Part shown: positions 1-8,010 of the stretch, in pieces
Numbering within the stretch: position 1 is the first letter of the stretch
Layout of the letters: every line of letters starts with the position of its first letter
Assembly: GCA_012517865.1 (NCBI GenBank)
Contig: JAAYUC010000006.1
Span: forward strand, 62,001-126,000
Source of the DNA: Chloroflexota bacterium
GTDB lineage: Bacteria; Chloroflexota; Anaerolineae; Anaerolineales; Anaerolineaceae
DNA length: 64,000 nt
Reading direction: 5' to 3'
The notes under the pieces: model-generated
Told to the model about the DNA's origin: nothing
Databases searched by the model: none
The model's input: the letters and a program-made list of their open reading frames with translations, nothing else
Translations under genes and position numbers: made by a program

Positions 1-678
1 AGCGAGTTGGTGCCAAAGACCTTCATGCGGTCGTACAAGCTGCCCGCCCAGGTGTTGCCGCTGATTGAGATCGGACTTAAACAGACTGTCAGCCATTATC
101 CGGCGCAGGCGCTTTCACTTGCCCGCGCCCTATGGCAGGACCTTTACTACGAATCCCGCGTTCTTGCTGCGGGAATCCTGGGTCAGATGCCCCCTGAATT
201 TGGCGCGGATGTGCTCGGACTCATCGAGGAATGGGTCTCTGTTCCGATGGACCGCGCCGTCTTGGAATCCCTGCTACAAAAAGCCAGCCGCTCTCCGCGC
301 GCGGGCGGTGAATGGGACAGCTTTATGGAGAAGCTGCTCTCCAGTCCTTCCGCGCGCCTGCAGGCTGTCGGTCTGCTGGCCCTGGCGCAGGACCTCGAGC
401 AGCGCCCCTTAAGCAAGTTTTCCGGTATCTTCAAAATAGTTCGTCCCTTTCTCCAGGCAGCGGATGACCAGCTGGAAAACAACCTGAGCCTGGTTGTCAG
501 AAATATGGCCAGGCGCACCCCCAACGAGACCGCCTACCTGCTGAAACAGGTCCTATCTGACACAGCCGGCAGCGAAATCGAACGTCGAATTCGGGATTAT
601 CTGCCTTACTTCCCACCCGAAACAGCCGCCGGACTGCTTGAGGCTGTCAAGACTCACGCAAAGATTCACAAACAGTAA
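1..678 (+). CDS. HEAT-like helical repeat protein, C-terminal part (cut by window edge)
   Basis: The reading frame is open to the left edge, so the true start lies outside the window; a TTG at 7 is the first possible internal start but has no support. The visible 225 residues are almost entirely alpha-helical with a recurring Leu/Ala pattern (for example ALSLARALWQDLYYESRVLA), which resembles the HEAT-repeat solenoids of AlkD-like DNA-alkylation-repair proteins. I see no catalytic signature, so the AlkD link is only a suggestion. It stops at TAA 676-678 and is followed by about 400 bases without a gene. Confidence 0.5.
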   Translation, partial: SELVPKTFMRSYKLPAQVLPLIEIGLKQTVSHYPAQALSLARALWQDLYYESRVLAAGILGQMPPEFGADVLGLIEEWVSVPMDRAVLESLLQKASRSPRAGGEWDSFMEKLLSSPSARLQAVGLLALAQDLEQRPLSKFSGIFKIVRPFLQAADDQLENNLSLVVRNMARRTPNETAYLLKQVLSDTAGSEIERRIRDYLPYFPPETAAGLLEAVKTHAKIHKQ

Positions 679-1079
679 GTATTTATCGCCTGTACACATG
701 ATTATTGGGGATGCCAGGATTCAGACAGCCTCTGATGCCCGGTAAAACAGTCCATCAATCAGTAACCGCGCCGCGATGAACCGCGAAGGGAAATTACCGG
801 AGCGGCAAAAGGTCCCGCAGGCTGTTTTTCCGGTCTCCATCAGCCCTCTTATCAGCATTTATTCGCCCGCTTTTGGTTCATCTACACTTTTCGGCGCTGC
901 CTGCTCATACGCAGCCTGCAGCCCGGCCCCCATCCTTGTATTTGCGATGGCAAGCTTGTTAGCGTTTGGGTTAAGGCACACCCGCCAGCCTTGCCTTCAA
1001 ACCAGGCGGCATCAGCAGAACAGCCGCAAAAAGACAGCCCGGGCAAGCCGGGCTGTCTTTTATTCAGGTAAGTTTCTAT
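679..1079. other. Intergenic stretch without a convincing gene
   Basis: This gap separates the convergent HEAT-like gene and the pyrophosphatase gene. An open frame at 776-1105 on the plus strand runs through the terminator hairpin into the pyrophosphatase gene and has no recognisable protein features. The only structure I can support is the bidirectional terminator at 1029-1061. Confidence 0.6.
1029..1061. terminator. Bidirectional rho-independent terminator
   Basis: A perfect 14-bp inverted repeat (1029-1042 with 1048-1061) has a 5-base loop and a GC-rich core flanked by A/T runs on both sides. It gives a U-tract on either strand and ends the minus-strand pyrophosphatase transcript and probably the plus-strand gene upstream. 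Confidence 0.85.
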
Positions 1080-3152
1080 TTAGAAGAGATGAAAAACCGC
1101 GATAATCGGCGCGAAAAGCGAAGATACCAGCGACATCACGGTGATGAGCGTGTTGAGGGAAGGGCCCGCGGTATCTTTGAAGGGGTCGCCCACCGTATCC
1201 CCTACCACCGCGGCTTTGTGCGCTTCCGAGCCGGGGCCGCCAAATTTTCCAGTCTCGATATATTTCTTGGCGTTATCCCACAGCCCGCCCGCATTTGCCA
1301 TCAACAAGGCAAAGATGACACCGGTGAAAATCGCGCCGCCCAGGAAACCTCCCAGGGCGTTTGGTCCCAACACAAATCCGACAATGAGCGGCAGCCCGAC
1401 GGCCAGGAAAGCAGGCAGCAGCAGTGATGACAGCGCGCCGTGCGCGGCCAGACCGACACAGCGGTCGTAATCCGGGTCTTCCGTCCCCGCCAGAATGCCC
1501 GGCTTTTCGTGAAACTGCCGGCGAATTTCTTCAATCATGTCAAAAGCGTTGTGCGTGACGGACAGCATCAGCAGCGCGGAGAACAGAGGCGGCGTCAGCG
1601 CGCCAAGCAGCACGCCGGCTATGACAATGGGCTCCCGCAGGCTGATGTTGATATCCAGGCCGTTGGCCTTTACCACCTCCGCGTAAGCGGCAAAAAGCGC
1701 CAGAACAGTTAGAGCCGCCGCGCTGATGGAGAAACCTTTGGTAATGGCTTTGGCCGTGTTGCCAGCCGAGTCAAGCACATCCGCGCGTTCAATGACTTCC
1801 TGACCCATGCCTGCCATTTCCGCGATGCCGCGTGCGTTGTCCACAATCGGCCCATAAGCATCCGCCGAGACAATCATGCCGCTGATGGAAAGCATGCCGA
1901 CTGCCGCCACACCGATGCCGTAAATGCCCGGCAGTCCGTTCCCAACTGCGACGTAGTAAGAAATCAGCGTCGCCACAACGACACCGAGAATGGAGGGAAC
2001 AATGGAAATCAAACCATAGCTAAAACCGGTGATGATTGTCACCGCGGATCCGGACGTGGAGACGCGCGAGGTTTCCTGCACCGGCTTGTATTGGTCATTC
2101 GTGAAGAAATCGGAAGTGAAGCCGATAATCACGCCGGTGACGATGCCAATTGCCGCTGACCAGAAAATTCCGGTTTCAATGACGTTCAGCAGGCTTAAGA
2201 CTAACAGAGCCGCCACGAAAATGACGCAGGTAATAATTGTCCCGCGGTTCAGGGAAGTGCCAGGTTTGCCGCCCTCTTTCACTTTCACGAACTGAATGCC
2301 CAGCAGAGAAGCGAAGGTGCCAAGTGTGCAAAGAATCAGCGGAATAACAGTGTACTTGTACTGCATTCCGGCGCCAAAGCTGGCGCCCAGCAGCATCACC
2401 GCGACGGCGCTGGCCACATAGCTGTCGAAAATATCCGCGCCCATACCTGCCACGTCGCCCACGTTATCGCCCACGTTGTCGGCGACAACCGCCGGGTTGC
2501 GGGGGTCATCTTCGGGAATACCAATTTCGACTTTTCCGACCAGGTCAGCGGCGATATCCGCGGTTTTGGTGTAAATTCCGCCGCCTGCCTTGGCGAGCAA
2601 GGCCAGCGTGCTTGCGCCAAAGCTGAAACCGAGAACCGAGTGCGCGTCGCCAGTGAGAAGGAAAATCACGCTCATTCCAATCACAGCCAGGCCGACCATT
2701 GCCAGACCAAGCACGGCGCCGGCATAGAAAGAGAGCCTGAAAGCCCGCTGAAGGCTTTTTTGCGCGGCGGTTGCCGTGCGAACGTTCGCTTCTACTGCCA
2801 CGCGCATTCCCATATAGCCTGCCGCTGCTGAACACAGCGCACCAATCACGAAGCAGGCGGCCATTACCGCGCCGCTGCCGGGCTCAATGATGATTCCAGT
2901 TGTTCCAATTGTTTCAAAATTGAAACTGAAAATCAACGCGATGACGATGCCAAGAATCAGCGCCAGGGAGGCAAGCGCGGTATAAAGGCGCTTCAGGTAA
3001 GTATTCGCGCCGCCGCGAATCCAGGAGGCAACTTTCTGCGCCCGTTCAGAACCCGGCTCCTGCCGCATGACCCAAAAATAGAGATAAATCGCGACAGCGA
3101 TGGAAAGTACCCCGCCCGCGATACCAACATACAACCAAGTTTGATAATCCAT
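1080..3152 (-). CDS. hppA: Membrane-bound H+-translocating pyrophosphatase, K+-independent type
   Basis: The protein (690 aa, about 16 membrane helices) couples hydrolysis of cytoplasmic pyrophosphate to ion pumping across the cell membrane. Family signatures are present: GGGIYTKTADIAADLVGKVE at about 190-209 and DNVGDNVGD at about 225-233. In GNTAKAITKG (464-473) the two positions that set potassium need are Lys468 and Thr471, the K+-independent combination; K+-dependent enzymes have Ala and Gly there. All known K+-independent members pump protons, so H+ specificity is inferred. I chose the ATG at 3152 because GAGGAG precedes it at good spacing; an in-frame extension of 9 codons upstream lacks a ribosome site. 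The gene follows the unknown 3189-3953 gene closely, so the two are probably co-transcribed and end at the hairpin at 1029-1061. Confidence 0.95.
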   Translation of the reverse strand: MDYQTWLYVGIAGGVLSIAVAIYLYFWVMRQEPGSERAQKVASWIRGGANTYLKRLYTALASLALILGIVIALIFSFNFETIGTTGIIIEPGSGAVMAACFVIGALCSAAAGYMGMRVAVEANVRTATAAQKSLQRAFRLSFYAGAVLGLAMVGLAVIGMSVIFLLTGDAHSVLGFSFGASTLALLAKAGGGIYTKTADIAADLVGKVEIGIPEDDPRNPAVVADNVGDNVGDVAGMGADIFDSYVASAVAVMLLGASFGAGMQYKYTVIPLILCTLGTFASLLGIQFVKVKEGGKPGTSLNRGTIITCVIFVAALLVLSLLNVIETGIFWSAAIGIVTGVIIGFTSDFFTNDQYKPVQETSRVSTSGSAVTIITGFSYGLISIVPSILGVVVATLISYYVAVGNGLPGIYGIGVAAVGMLSISGMIVSADAYGPIVDNARGIAEMAGMGQEVIERADVLDSAGNTAKAITKGFSISAAALTVLALFAAYAEVVKANGLDINISLREPIVIAGVLLGALTPPLFSALLMLSVTHNAFDMIEEIRRQFHEKPGILAGTEDPDYDRCVGLAAHGALSSLLLPAFLAVGLPLIVGFVLGPNALGGFLGGAIFTGVIFALLMANAGGLWDNAKKYIETGKFGGPGSEAHKAAVVGDTVGDPFKDTAGPSLNTLITVMSLVSSLFAPIIAVFHLF

Positions 3153-3188
3153 TATTTGCTCCTCGTTCAAAGCCCACAAAGGCCGAAT

Positions 3189-3953
3189 TTACATGCTGGC
3201 TGACCGGAACCACCGATAGTTTTCAGACCGCAGAGTCTCTGCTGACGGCATGGGATAGTAGCGCAGTTTCTCGGAATTACCCACAAAAAAGCCGTTCTTA
3301 ATTGTACGGTAAGGAATAACCGGCGAATGCGTGCGGTCTACCATCTTGGTGGAGACAAACTTCGTCTTCACATCCGAAAGGCACTGGCGCAGGTGGTCGG
3401 GATTGCTGTAGGGAAGGTTGTTCAGCATCCCCATTTCGGGGTCATTGGCAAGTTCGCCCAACTGCAGTTCGGCAAAAGCGATGGCCGGGACGGAAATTAA
3501 CGAGGTTGGGTTTTTTACAATAAGGTCAAAGAAGCTGAGCGGGTCCAGACGGCTGACCACCAGCGGCGTGACAGGCACGATTTCCTGGTAAAGATGCAGT
3601 CCGCTTTCATTTTCGGGTAAAGTTTTGGAGGCTTTCAGCGCGAGCGTTCGACCGTCCTGAGTGGTGAGATGCAAATCCAGCAGGGCGTCGGGGTCGATAT
3701 GTTCCAGCACGCGGTAGACCGAGACATAGATGGATGACTTGGGACGGCCGTCCTCATGTGGGACGCAGCGCTTGAGCGCTTCGTCAATGTGGAAATATTC
3801 GTGCCGGTAGCCCGGGTCTACCTCAAAAAACATTGCCTGGCCGCGGGATTTTTTGGAAGAACCGACCGCGTAGTAGGTGCCAAATTCTTCCGGGTTAAGC
3901 ATCGAGACAATCAAGGCTTCTGGAAGTAAAGACAGATAAAAATGCGATTCCAT
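3189..3953 (-). CDS. Conserved-looking protein of unknown function
   Basis: I do not recognise this 254-residue soluble protein. It has no signal peptide, no membrane helix and no obvious catalytic motif; the composition is that of an ordinary mixed alpha/beta protein, with an Arg/Ser/Met-rich C-terminus. The start is the ATG at 3953, preceded by GGAG six bases upstream, and not the upstream TTG. It sits 36 bases before the pyrophosphatase gene and is likely in the same transcript. Upstream is a perfect AT palindrome (3969-3987) that could be an operator. Confidence 0.7.
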   Translation of the reverse strand: MESHFYLSLLPEALIVSMLNPEEFGTYYAVGSSKKSRGQAMFFEVDPGYRHEYFHIDEALKRCVPHEDGRPKSSIYVSVYRVLEHIDPDALLDLHLTTQDGRTLALKASKTLPENESGLHLYQEIVPVTPLVVSRLDPLSFFDLIVKNPTSLISVPAIAFAELQLGELANDPEMGMLNNLPYSNPDHLRQCLSDVKTKFVSTKMVDRTHSPVIPYRTIKNGFFVGNSEKLRYYPMPSAETLRSENYRWFRSASM

Positions 3954-3968
3954 GCTGCTCCAATCCAA

Positions 3969-3987
3969 TTAATATTATTAATATTAA
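3969..3987. promoter_or_regulatory. 19-base perfect AT palindrome upstream of the 3953 gene
   Basis: Two 9-base arms, TTAATATTA and TAATATTAA, flank a central T. It lies between the start codon at 3953 and a possible minus-strand promoter (TTGGGT, 17 bases, TGATAT, at about 3996-4024). The position fits an operator just downstream of transcription start, but no regulator is known. Confidence 0.4.
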
Positions 3988-4064
3988 GCGCCCATATCAG
4001 GCCAATATAATTGTATACCCAAACATCCGCTTAGCGTGCCGTTTCGCGCATATTTGGCACAAAC

Positions 4065-4087
4065 AAAAAGCCCGCCAACAGGCGGGC
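4065..4087 (-). terminator. Rho-independent terminator
   Basis: Seven GC pairs (4070-4076 with 4081-4087) close a 4-base loop; on the minus strand the hairpin is followed by five T residues. It terminates the small lipoprotein gene. Confidence 0.85.
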
Positions 4088-4108
4088 AGGTGTGTTTCTG
4101 GAAAGGCG

Positions 4109-4519
4109 TCAGTGGTTGAGCAGATAGGTGATGACTGCTTCTTTTTCTTCCGGAGTGAAGGTTACCCCGTGATGGTCGCTCAGGAGCTGCTCCCATTCCG
4201 CCCGTGTTTTATCGAACTGCAGGACCCAATCCAAAGCGTGGTGACCGCCCAATTTTTCTACAAGCAGCGCTTCCACTTCAGCGTCGCTCATCACGGCTAA
4301 AGTCCCGGCGGGATATGCCGAGCTGGCTGATTGGACGGCTCCAGCTGGATATGCATTCGCGGGCTGATTCTCGACTGCCGGGGCTTCGGTGCTCTCAGCC
4401 ACTGACAAAGCCGGCAGGCTGACGGAACTGCTTTCTTCTTTGGGTCCGCAAGCGGATAAAATCAGCCCGGCAGCGAACAGGATACTTACGACAAAGAGAA
4501 ATTTGTTTTTCATAAGCAT
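4109..4519 (-). CDS. Small lipoprotein with a cytochrome-c-like C-terminal domain lacking the haem motif
   Basis: The 136-residue product starts at ATG 4519 (AGGA close upstream). It has a lipoprotein signal with lipobox LSAC (Cys24), then a Ser/Ala/Pro linker containing AYPAG twice (56-60, 68-72). The last 60 residues, ending KTRAEWEQLLSDHH and FTPEEKEAVITYL, follow the C-terminal pattern of small monohaem c-type domains. Where such domains carry CxxCH, this one reads LGGHH (90-94): the histidine is kept and both cysteines are lost. It is therefore probably a non-haem derivative facing the outside of the cell membrane. The similarity is by eye. It lies 86 bases downstream of thyX and ends at its own terminator. 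Confidence 0.65.
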   Translation of the reverse strand: MLMKNKFLFVVSILFAAGLILSACGPKEESSSVSLPALSVAESTEAPAVENQPANAYPAGAVQSASSAYPAGTLAVMSDAEVEALLVEKLGGHHALDWVLQFDKTRAEWEQLLSDHHGVTFTPEEKEAVITYLLNH

Positions 4520-4605
4520 GGTCCTTTCAATACGTTCTGTTATTGTACCCGACGCGGTTCGTTTCCATCGTCGCATCGGCCTGGGCGGCATCTTAAAGCC
4601 TTTTC

Positions 4606-6048
4606 TCAGCTGTCCGCGTGTGGAACAGCGACCGTATCCGTGAAGTATTCCTCGGTTAGCGAGCGCGCGGATTGGCCGGCAGGCACGCACAACCTGGAAC
4701 AAAACAGCGGATGGGCGGCAGCGGCCAGTTCAGCCATTTGCAAGGCCACGCGACGGATTGAAAAATGCGCGTTCTCGCTGGCGCGCAGCCGGACAAAGTG
4801 GAAAAGTTCCCGCAGGTTCAGACGACAAAGCACTCTCCGGTTGAATCCATTGGGGACCACATAAGCGGCCGCTTCCGGCTGCCAGGCCGCCAGTTCTTCA
4901 TAAAGGTCAGCGGCGGCGTTCATGGCATCCCGATAGAGCGCTTCGATGCCCGCTAAGCGCATGGCTTTGGGCACAGCGTAGCCCAGGCGCGTTGTGAGTG
5001 CCTGCGGAGTTTGAGTCATCATGCGGTGGCGTTTGAATTCAAAATACGCGCCCTGGTCCATGATGAGCTCAAAGTCGTAACGGGCGTATTCAAGCTCCCG
5101 CAGAGGAACGTCGAAATCGCTCAAGGGCGAGAGCATAGCATCCACGAGCGCTGTTTTCTCGCCGGAAGCTAAAGCTTGCGCGTGCGAAAGGCATTCGGCA
5201 TAACTGCTCCCGCCAAAGCGCAGCAGCGCCGCGGCAAGCACCTGCTCCTCTCCAGCGGGTTCAGCACTGAGTAATTTGCACCAGGCGCCTTCAGGTTCCA
5301 CGGCAATATCAGCGGCTTCGGCTCGAAAACTGGCGCGGATAGCTGCAAAACTTTCAATCGGGTTGGCATACTTGACAAGTGTGGGCAGTTCCTGGGTGGC
5401 AACTGCTTTGACCTCCGCGCCAATCTGGCGCACTTCCTCAAGCTCGGAGCTCAGCAGTTTCTTGATGGCATATTCCAGCGCGCGGGCGTTAATTGTGACC
5501 CCTACGTTGGCCATAGAAGCAGCCGGCAGGAAGAACCGGCTGACGTCCACCGCCTTCACGCGCGCGCGGTTTTGCCAGGCTTTTTCGCTCTCTTCAGGCA
5601 GCCGCTCGCAAACGCTCTCGCTCCAGGAACGCAGAGCAGTCATCGCCCGCGCGTAACCGTCAAAGAGCAAACGCATCAGGGCGCGGTACTTTTCTTCGTA
5701 GCGTGAACCGGCAATTTCCGGCGGGAGAACCCAAGCGTCCGGATTCCACTCCTGGTAGCGGGTGGATTTTTCGGTATACGAAGCTAATCGGTTGCTTTCG
5801 AGGGTTTCGATGGCAAGGCGGGAGATGTTTTCGAGCGCCAGATGCAGCACCGCGTGTTCCGCCACACTGGAGTGTCCATATCCGACAATCCATTTCTCGC
5901 TGAATTTGGACGATTTTTCAGCGTCCAATTCCGCGGCAATCTGGTCAAAAGGCTCGGGGGAGCGGGAAGTTTTCGCGAATGTCACCGCGATGGTTTCCGC
6001 GCTTAACTGACTTGGACTAAGTCGGTAAATTCTCCTGGAAAGATTCAT
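4606..6048 (-). CDS. thyX: Double-length FAD-dependent thymidylate synthase
   Basis: ThyX makes dTMP from dUMP with methylene-tetrahydrofolate and FAD. At 480 residues this is twice the usual length and contains two ThyX-like halves. The N-half has GHSSVAEH (58-65) and a signature-like segment ending ASYTEKSTRY (89-98), but Ser-Asn replace the first Arg-His. The C-half has FEFKRHRMMTQ (337-346) with the RHR triad intact, but loses the Ser, Asn-Glu and Ser-x-Arg of the classic RHRxxSxNExSxRY motif. Long ThyX proteins are known, for example in Chlamydia. The ATG at 6048 has AGGAGG upstream and overlaps the end of ribF by 32 bases, so the two are translationally coupled. Confidence 0.88.
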   Translation of the reverse strand: MNLSRRIYRLSPSQLSAETIAVTFAKTSRSPEPFDQIAAELDAEKSSKFSEKWIVGYGHSSVAEHAVLHLALENISRLAIETLESNRLASYTEKSTRYQEWNPDAWVLPPEIAGSRYEEKYRALMRLLFDGYARAMTALRSWSESVCERLPEESEKAWQNRARVKAVDVSRFFLPAASMANVGVTINARALEYAIKKLLSSELEEVRQIGAEVKAVATQELPTLVKYANPIESFAAIRASFRAEAADIAVEPEGAWCKLLSAEPAGEEQVLAAALLRFGGSSYAECLSHAQALASGEKTALVDAMLSPLSDFDVPLRELEYARYDFELIMDQGAYFEFKRHRMMTQTPQALTTRLGYAVPKAMRLAGIEALYRDAMNAAADLYEELAAWQPEAAAYVVPNGFNRRVLCRLNLRELFHFVRLRASENAHFSIRRVALQMAELAAAAHPLFCSRLCVPAGQSARSLTEEYFTDTVAVPHADS

Positions 6049-6985
6049 GCGTCAGCGTCCTCCTGGCTTCTCGCTTATCCTGCTCAATTTGCGCGATCAG
6101 GTCTTCGACCCGTTCGAACTTGATTTCTGCGCGTAAATGCTCAATAAACTCGACGGTGAGATTCTCGTGATAGATGTTATCATCAAAATCCAGGAGCAGG
6201 GTTTCGATGTTTGGCCGGGTTGTATTTTCAAAGGTCGGTCGCACCCCCACGCTGGTAACGCCCATATATTTTTCGCCATTAAAGCTGGCGCGGGTGGCAT
6301 AAACGCCGTACTGAGGCAGAATTTTCTGCGGGTGAACCACCTGATTCGCGGTGGGGAATCCCAATTTGGAACCCAAACGCTTCCCTTCCACTACCTTGCT
6401 TTTGACGAAATATGGACGGCCGAGCAATCGCGCCGCGGCGCGCACGTCCCCGGCTTCCAGGGCCTCGCGCACTCTGCCGGAAGAGACCGGCGCTCCATCC
6501 AGACAAAAAGCCGGCATCACGTCCATCGTGATCGCGTTATCAGCGCACAGCCGGCCAATTTGCTCCAGCGTGCCGGAGCGGTCCCGTCCCAGCGCGAAAT
6601 TCTCGCTGACCGTGAGGCCGCGTACATTGAGATGGCCCAGCAGGAGGGAAAAGAACTGCCCGGCACTCTGGCTCGCCAGCTCTCGGTCAAATGGCAGCGT
6701 GAATACATAATCCAATCCGCTCTGCGCCAGCAGCAGGCGCTTTTCTTCCTCGCATGCCAGATAAAAGGGTCCGCTGATATTCTGAAGTACTACCCTGGGG
6801 TGCGGTTGGAACGTCACCATCGCGGACTTGCAGCCGGCTTTCGCGGCGTCCTGTTTCATGCGATTCAACAACGCCTGATGGCCGAGATGGAGCCCGTCGA
6901 AATTACCGATGGTAATCCATAGAGGCTCAGGATTTCGTTCAGGTAAATTTTCAAAAAAAAGCGTCAAAACGTCCTCAATGTCCAT
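6017..6985 (-). CDS. ribF: Bifunctional riboflavin kinase / FAD synthetase
   Basis: RibF converts riboflavin to FMN and then FAD. The N-terminal nucleotidyltransferase domain shows TIGNFDGLHLGH near residue 24 and SSGRVREALEAGD; the C-terminal kinase domain shows LGFPTAN and YGVYA. I chose the ATG at 6985 (322 aa), which leaves a normal distance to the first motif. A longer frame from 7039 would encode a terminator-like hairpin and is unlikely. The chosen ATG follows directly on a U-run without a clear Shine-Dalgarno site, which is unusual. It makes the FAD needed by the overlapping downstream gene thyX. Confidence 0.92.
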   Translation of the reverse strand: MDIEDVLTLFFENLPERNPEPLWITIGNFDGLHLGHQALLNRMKQDAAKAGCKSAMVTFQPHPRVVLQNISGPFYLACEEEKRLLLAQSGLDYVFTLPFDRELASQSAGQFFSLLLGHLNVRGLTVSENFALGRDRSGTLEQIGRLCADNAITMDVMPAFCLDGAPVSSGRVREALEAGDVRAAARLLGRPYFVKSKVVEGKRLGSKLGFPTANQVVHPQKILPQYGVYATRASFNGEKYMGVTSVGVRPTFENTTRPNIETLLLDFDDNIYHENLTVEFIEHLRAEIKFERVEDLIAQIEQDKREARRTLTHESFQENLPT

Positions 6986-6988
6986 TTC

Positions 6989-7030
6989 AAAAAAATAACC
7001 CTGTTTGGCAGCGCGCCAACATAGGGTTAT
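6989..7030 (-). terminator. Terminator-like hairpin between truB and ribF
   Basis: On the minus strand an 8-bp stem (6995-7002 with 7023-7030), extended by an inner TTGGC/GCCAA stem, is followed by seven T residues. The ribF ATG begins three bases after the T-run. It could be a partial terminator or attenuator inside the operon. Confidence 0.75.
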
Positions 7031-7051
7031 CTTTTCCATGCAGCCGATGCT

Positions 7052-7978
7052 TCAGAGGAAGAACACTTTGCGGGGCTGCCATTCGTTGGCCGCGCTGTCA
7101 TATTCCATCAGAGCGACCAATTCACCTTCCTGGCTGACCGCGCGCGCCCATTTGCCTTCTTCCACCGGCTCCGCTGCGGGAACGCGGTGGCCGTGGCGTA
7201 CCTCATCGACCTGCTCAACGGTAAGTTCCACCGTGTACCAGTCTCCCAAAGCCTCCGCGGCCGGTATGAGATACTGATACCAATCGCCGTTGGCAAAGGC
7301 TTCCTGCAGCTTTCGCAAAGATACGGCGTCTCGCAGGCCAAATCTGCCGTTTTTGGTACGGCGCAGGCCGGTGAGCGTCGCTCCACAGCCAAGTTTCTCG
7401 CCTAAATCATGGGCGAGGGAGCGCACATAAGTACCGGAGGAACACTGGATGTCAATCACCGCCTCAGGCGGGTCCCAATCCAGCAGCTCCAGCTCGTGCA
7501 CCTGAATCAGACGGGGTTCAAGTTCCACATCCTCACCACGGCGGGCCATTTCGTACGCCTTTTCGCCCTTCACTTTGATGGCGGAGTAAGCGGGCGGCTT
7601 TTGTTCAAATTCACCCACAAAACTTTGCAGAGCCTGTTCAAATTCCTCATATGTAATGTCTACCGGCGAACGGCGGGTCACCTGGCCTTCCAAATCGTAA
7701 GTATCCGTGGTTATCCCCAGCTCAATCACCGCCTGATAGCGTTTTTCAGAGGCGGACACGTATTCGCTCAGGCGCACAGCCGGACCGAGCAGGACAACCA
7801 AAACGCCGGAAGCGCGCGGATCGAGCGTGCCCGTGTGCCCCGCTCTGCGAATTTTTGTGCCGTTCCGGATAATCTGCACGACATCATGAGAGGATAACCC
7901 GACCGGTTTATCGACCACCAGCACGCCGGAAACATTGCTGGCAAGATTTTCTCTGCCTTCTATCATTTCATCAGACAT
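7052..7978 (-). CDS. truB: tRNA pseudouridine(55) synthase TruB
   Basis: TruB isomerises U55 in the T-loop of tRNAs. The 308-residue sequence has the family start VLVVDKPVGLSSHDVV, the catalytic region GHTGTLDPRASG with the nucleophilic Asp, KRYQAVIELGITTDTYD, and SSGTYVRSLAHDLG. The C-terminal part is a PUA-like domain. It follows nrnA by 32 bases in the nusA-infB operon, and the transcript meets a terminator-like hairpin immediately after its stop. Confidence 0.96.
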   Translation of the reverse strand: MSDEMIEGRENLASNVSGVLVVDKPVGLSSHDVVQIIRNGTKIRRAGHTGTLDPRASGVLVVLLGPAVRLSEYVSASEKRYQAVIELGITTDTYDLEGQVTRRSPVDITYEEFEQALQSFVGEFEQKPPAYSAIKVKGEKAYEMARRGEDVELEPRLIQVHELELLDWDPPEAVIDIQCSSGTYVRSLAHDLGEKLGCGATLTGLRRTKNGRFGLRDAVSLRKLQEAFANGDWYQYLIPAAEALGDWYTVELTVEQVDEVRHGHRVPAAEPVEEGKWARAVSQEGELVALMEYDSAANEWQPRKVFFL

Positions 7979-8010
7979 AACAATCTCACTTCGTTACAAG
8001 ATTTCCTGGT

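Noticed and set aside
776..1105. Open frame of 109 codons on the plus strand
   Set aside because: It runs through the terminator hairpin into the end of the pyrophosphatase gene and has no ribosome site or family likeness.
7030..7039. Longer ribF start at 7039
   Set aside because: The added 18 codons would encode the terminator-like hairpin and no ribosome site is present.
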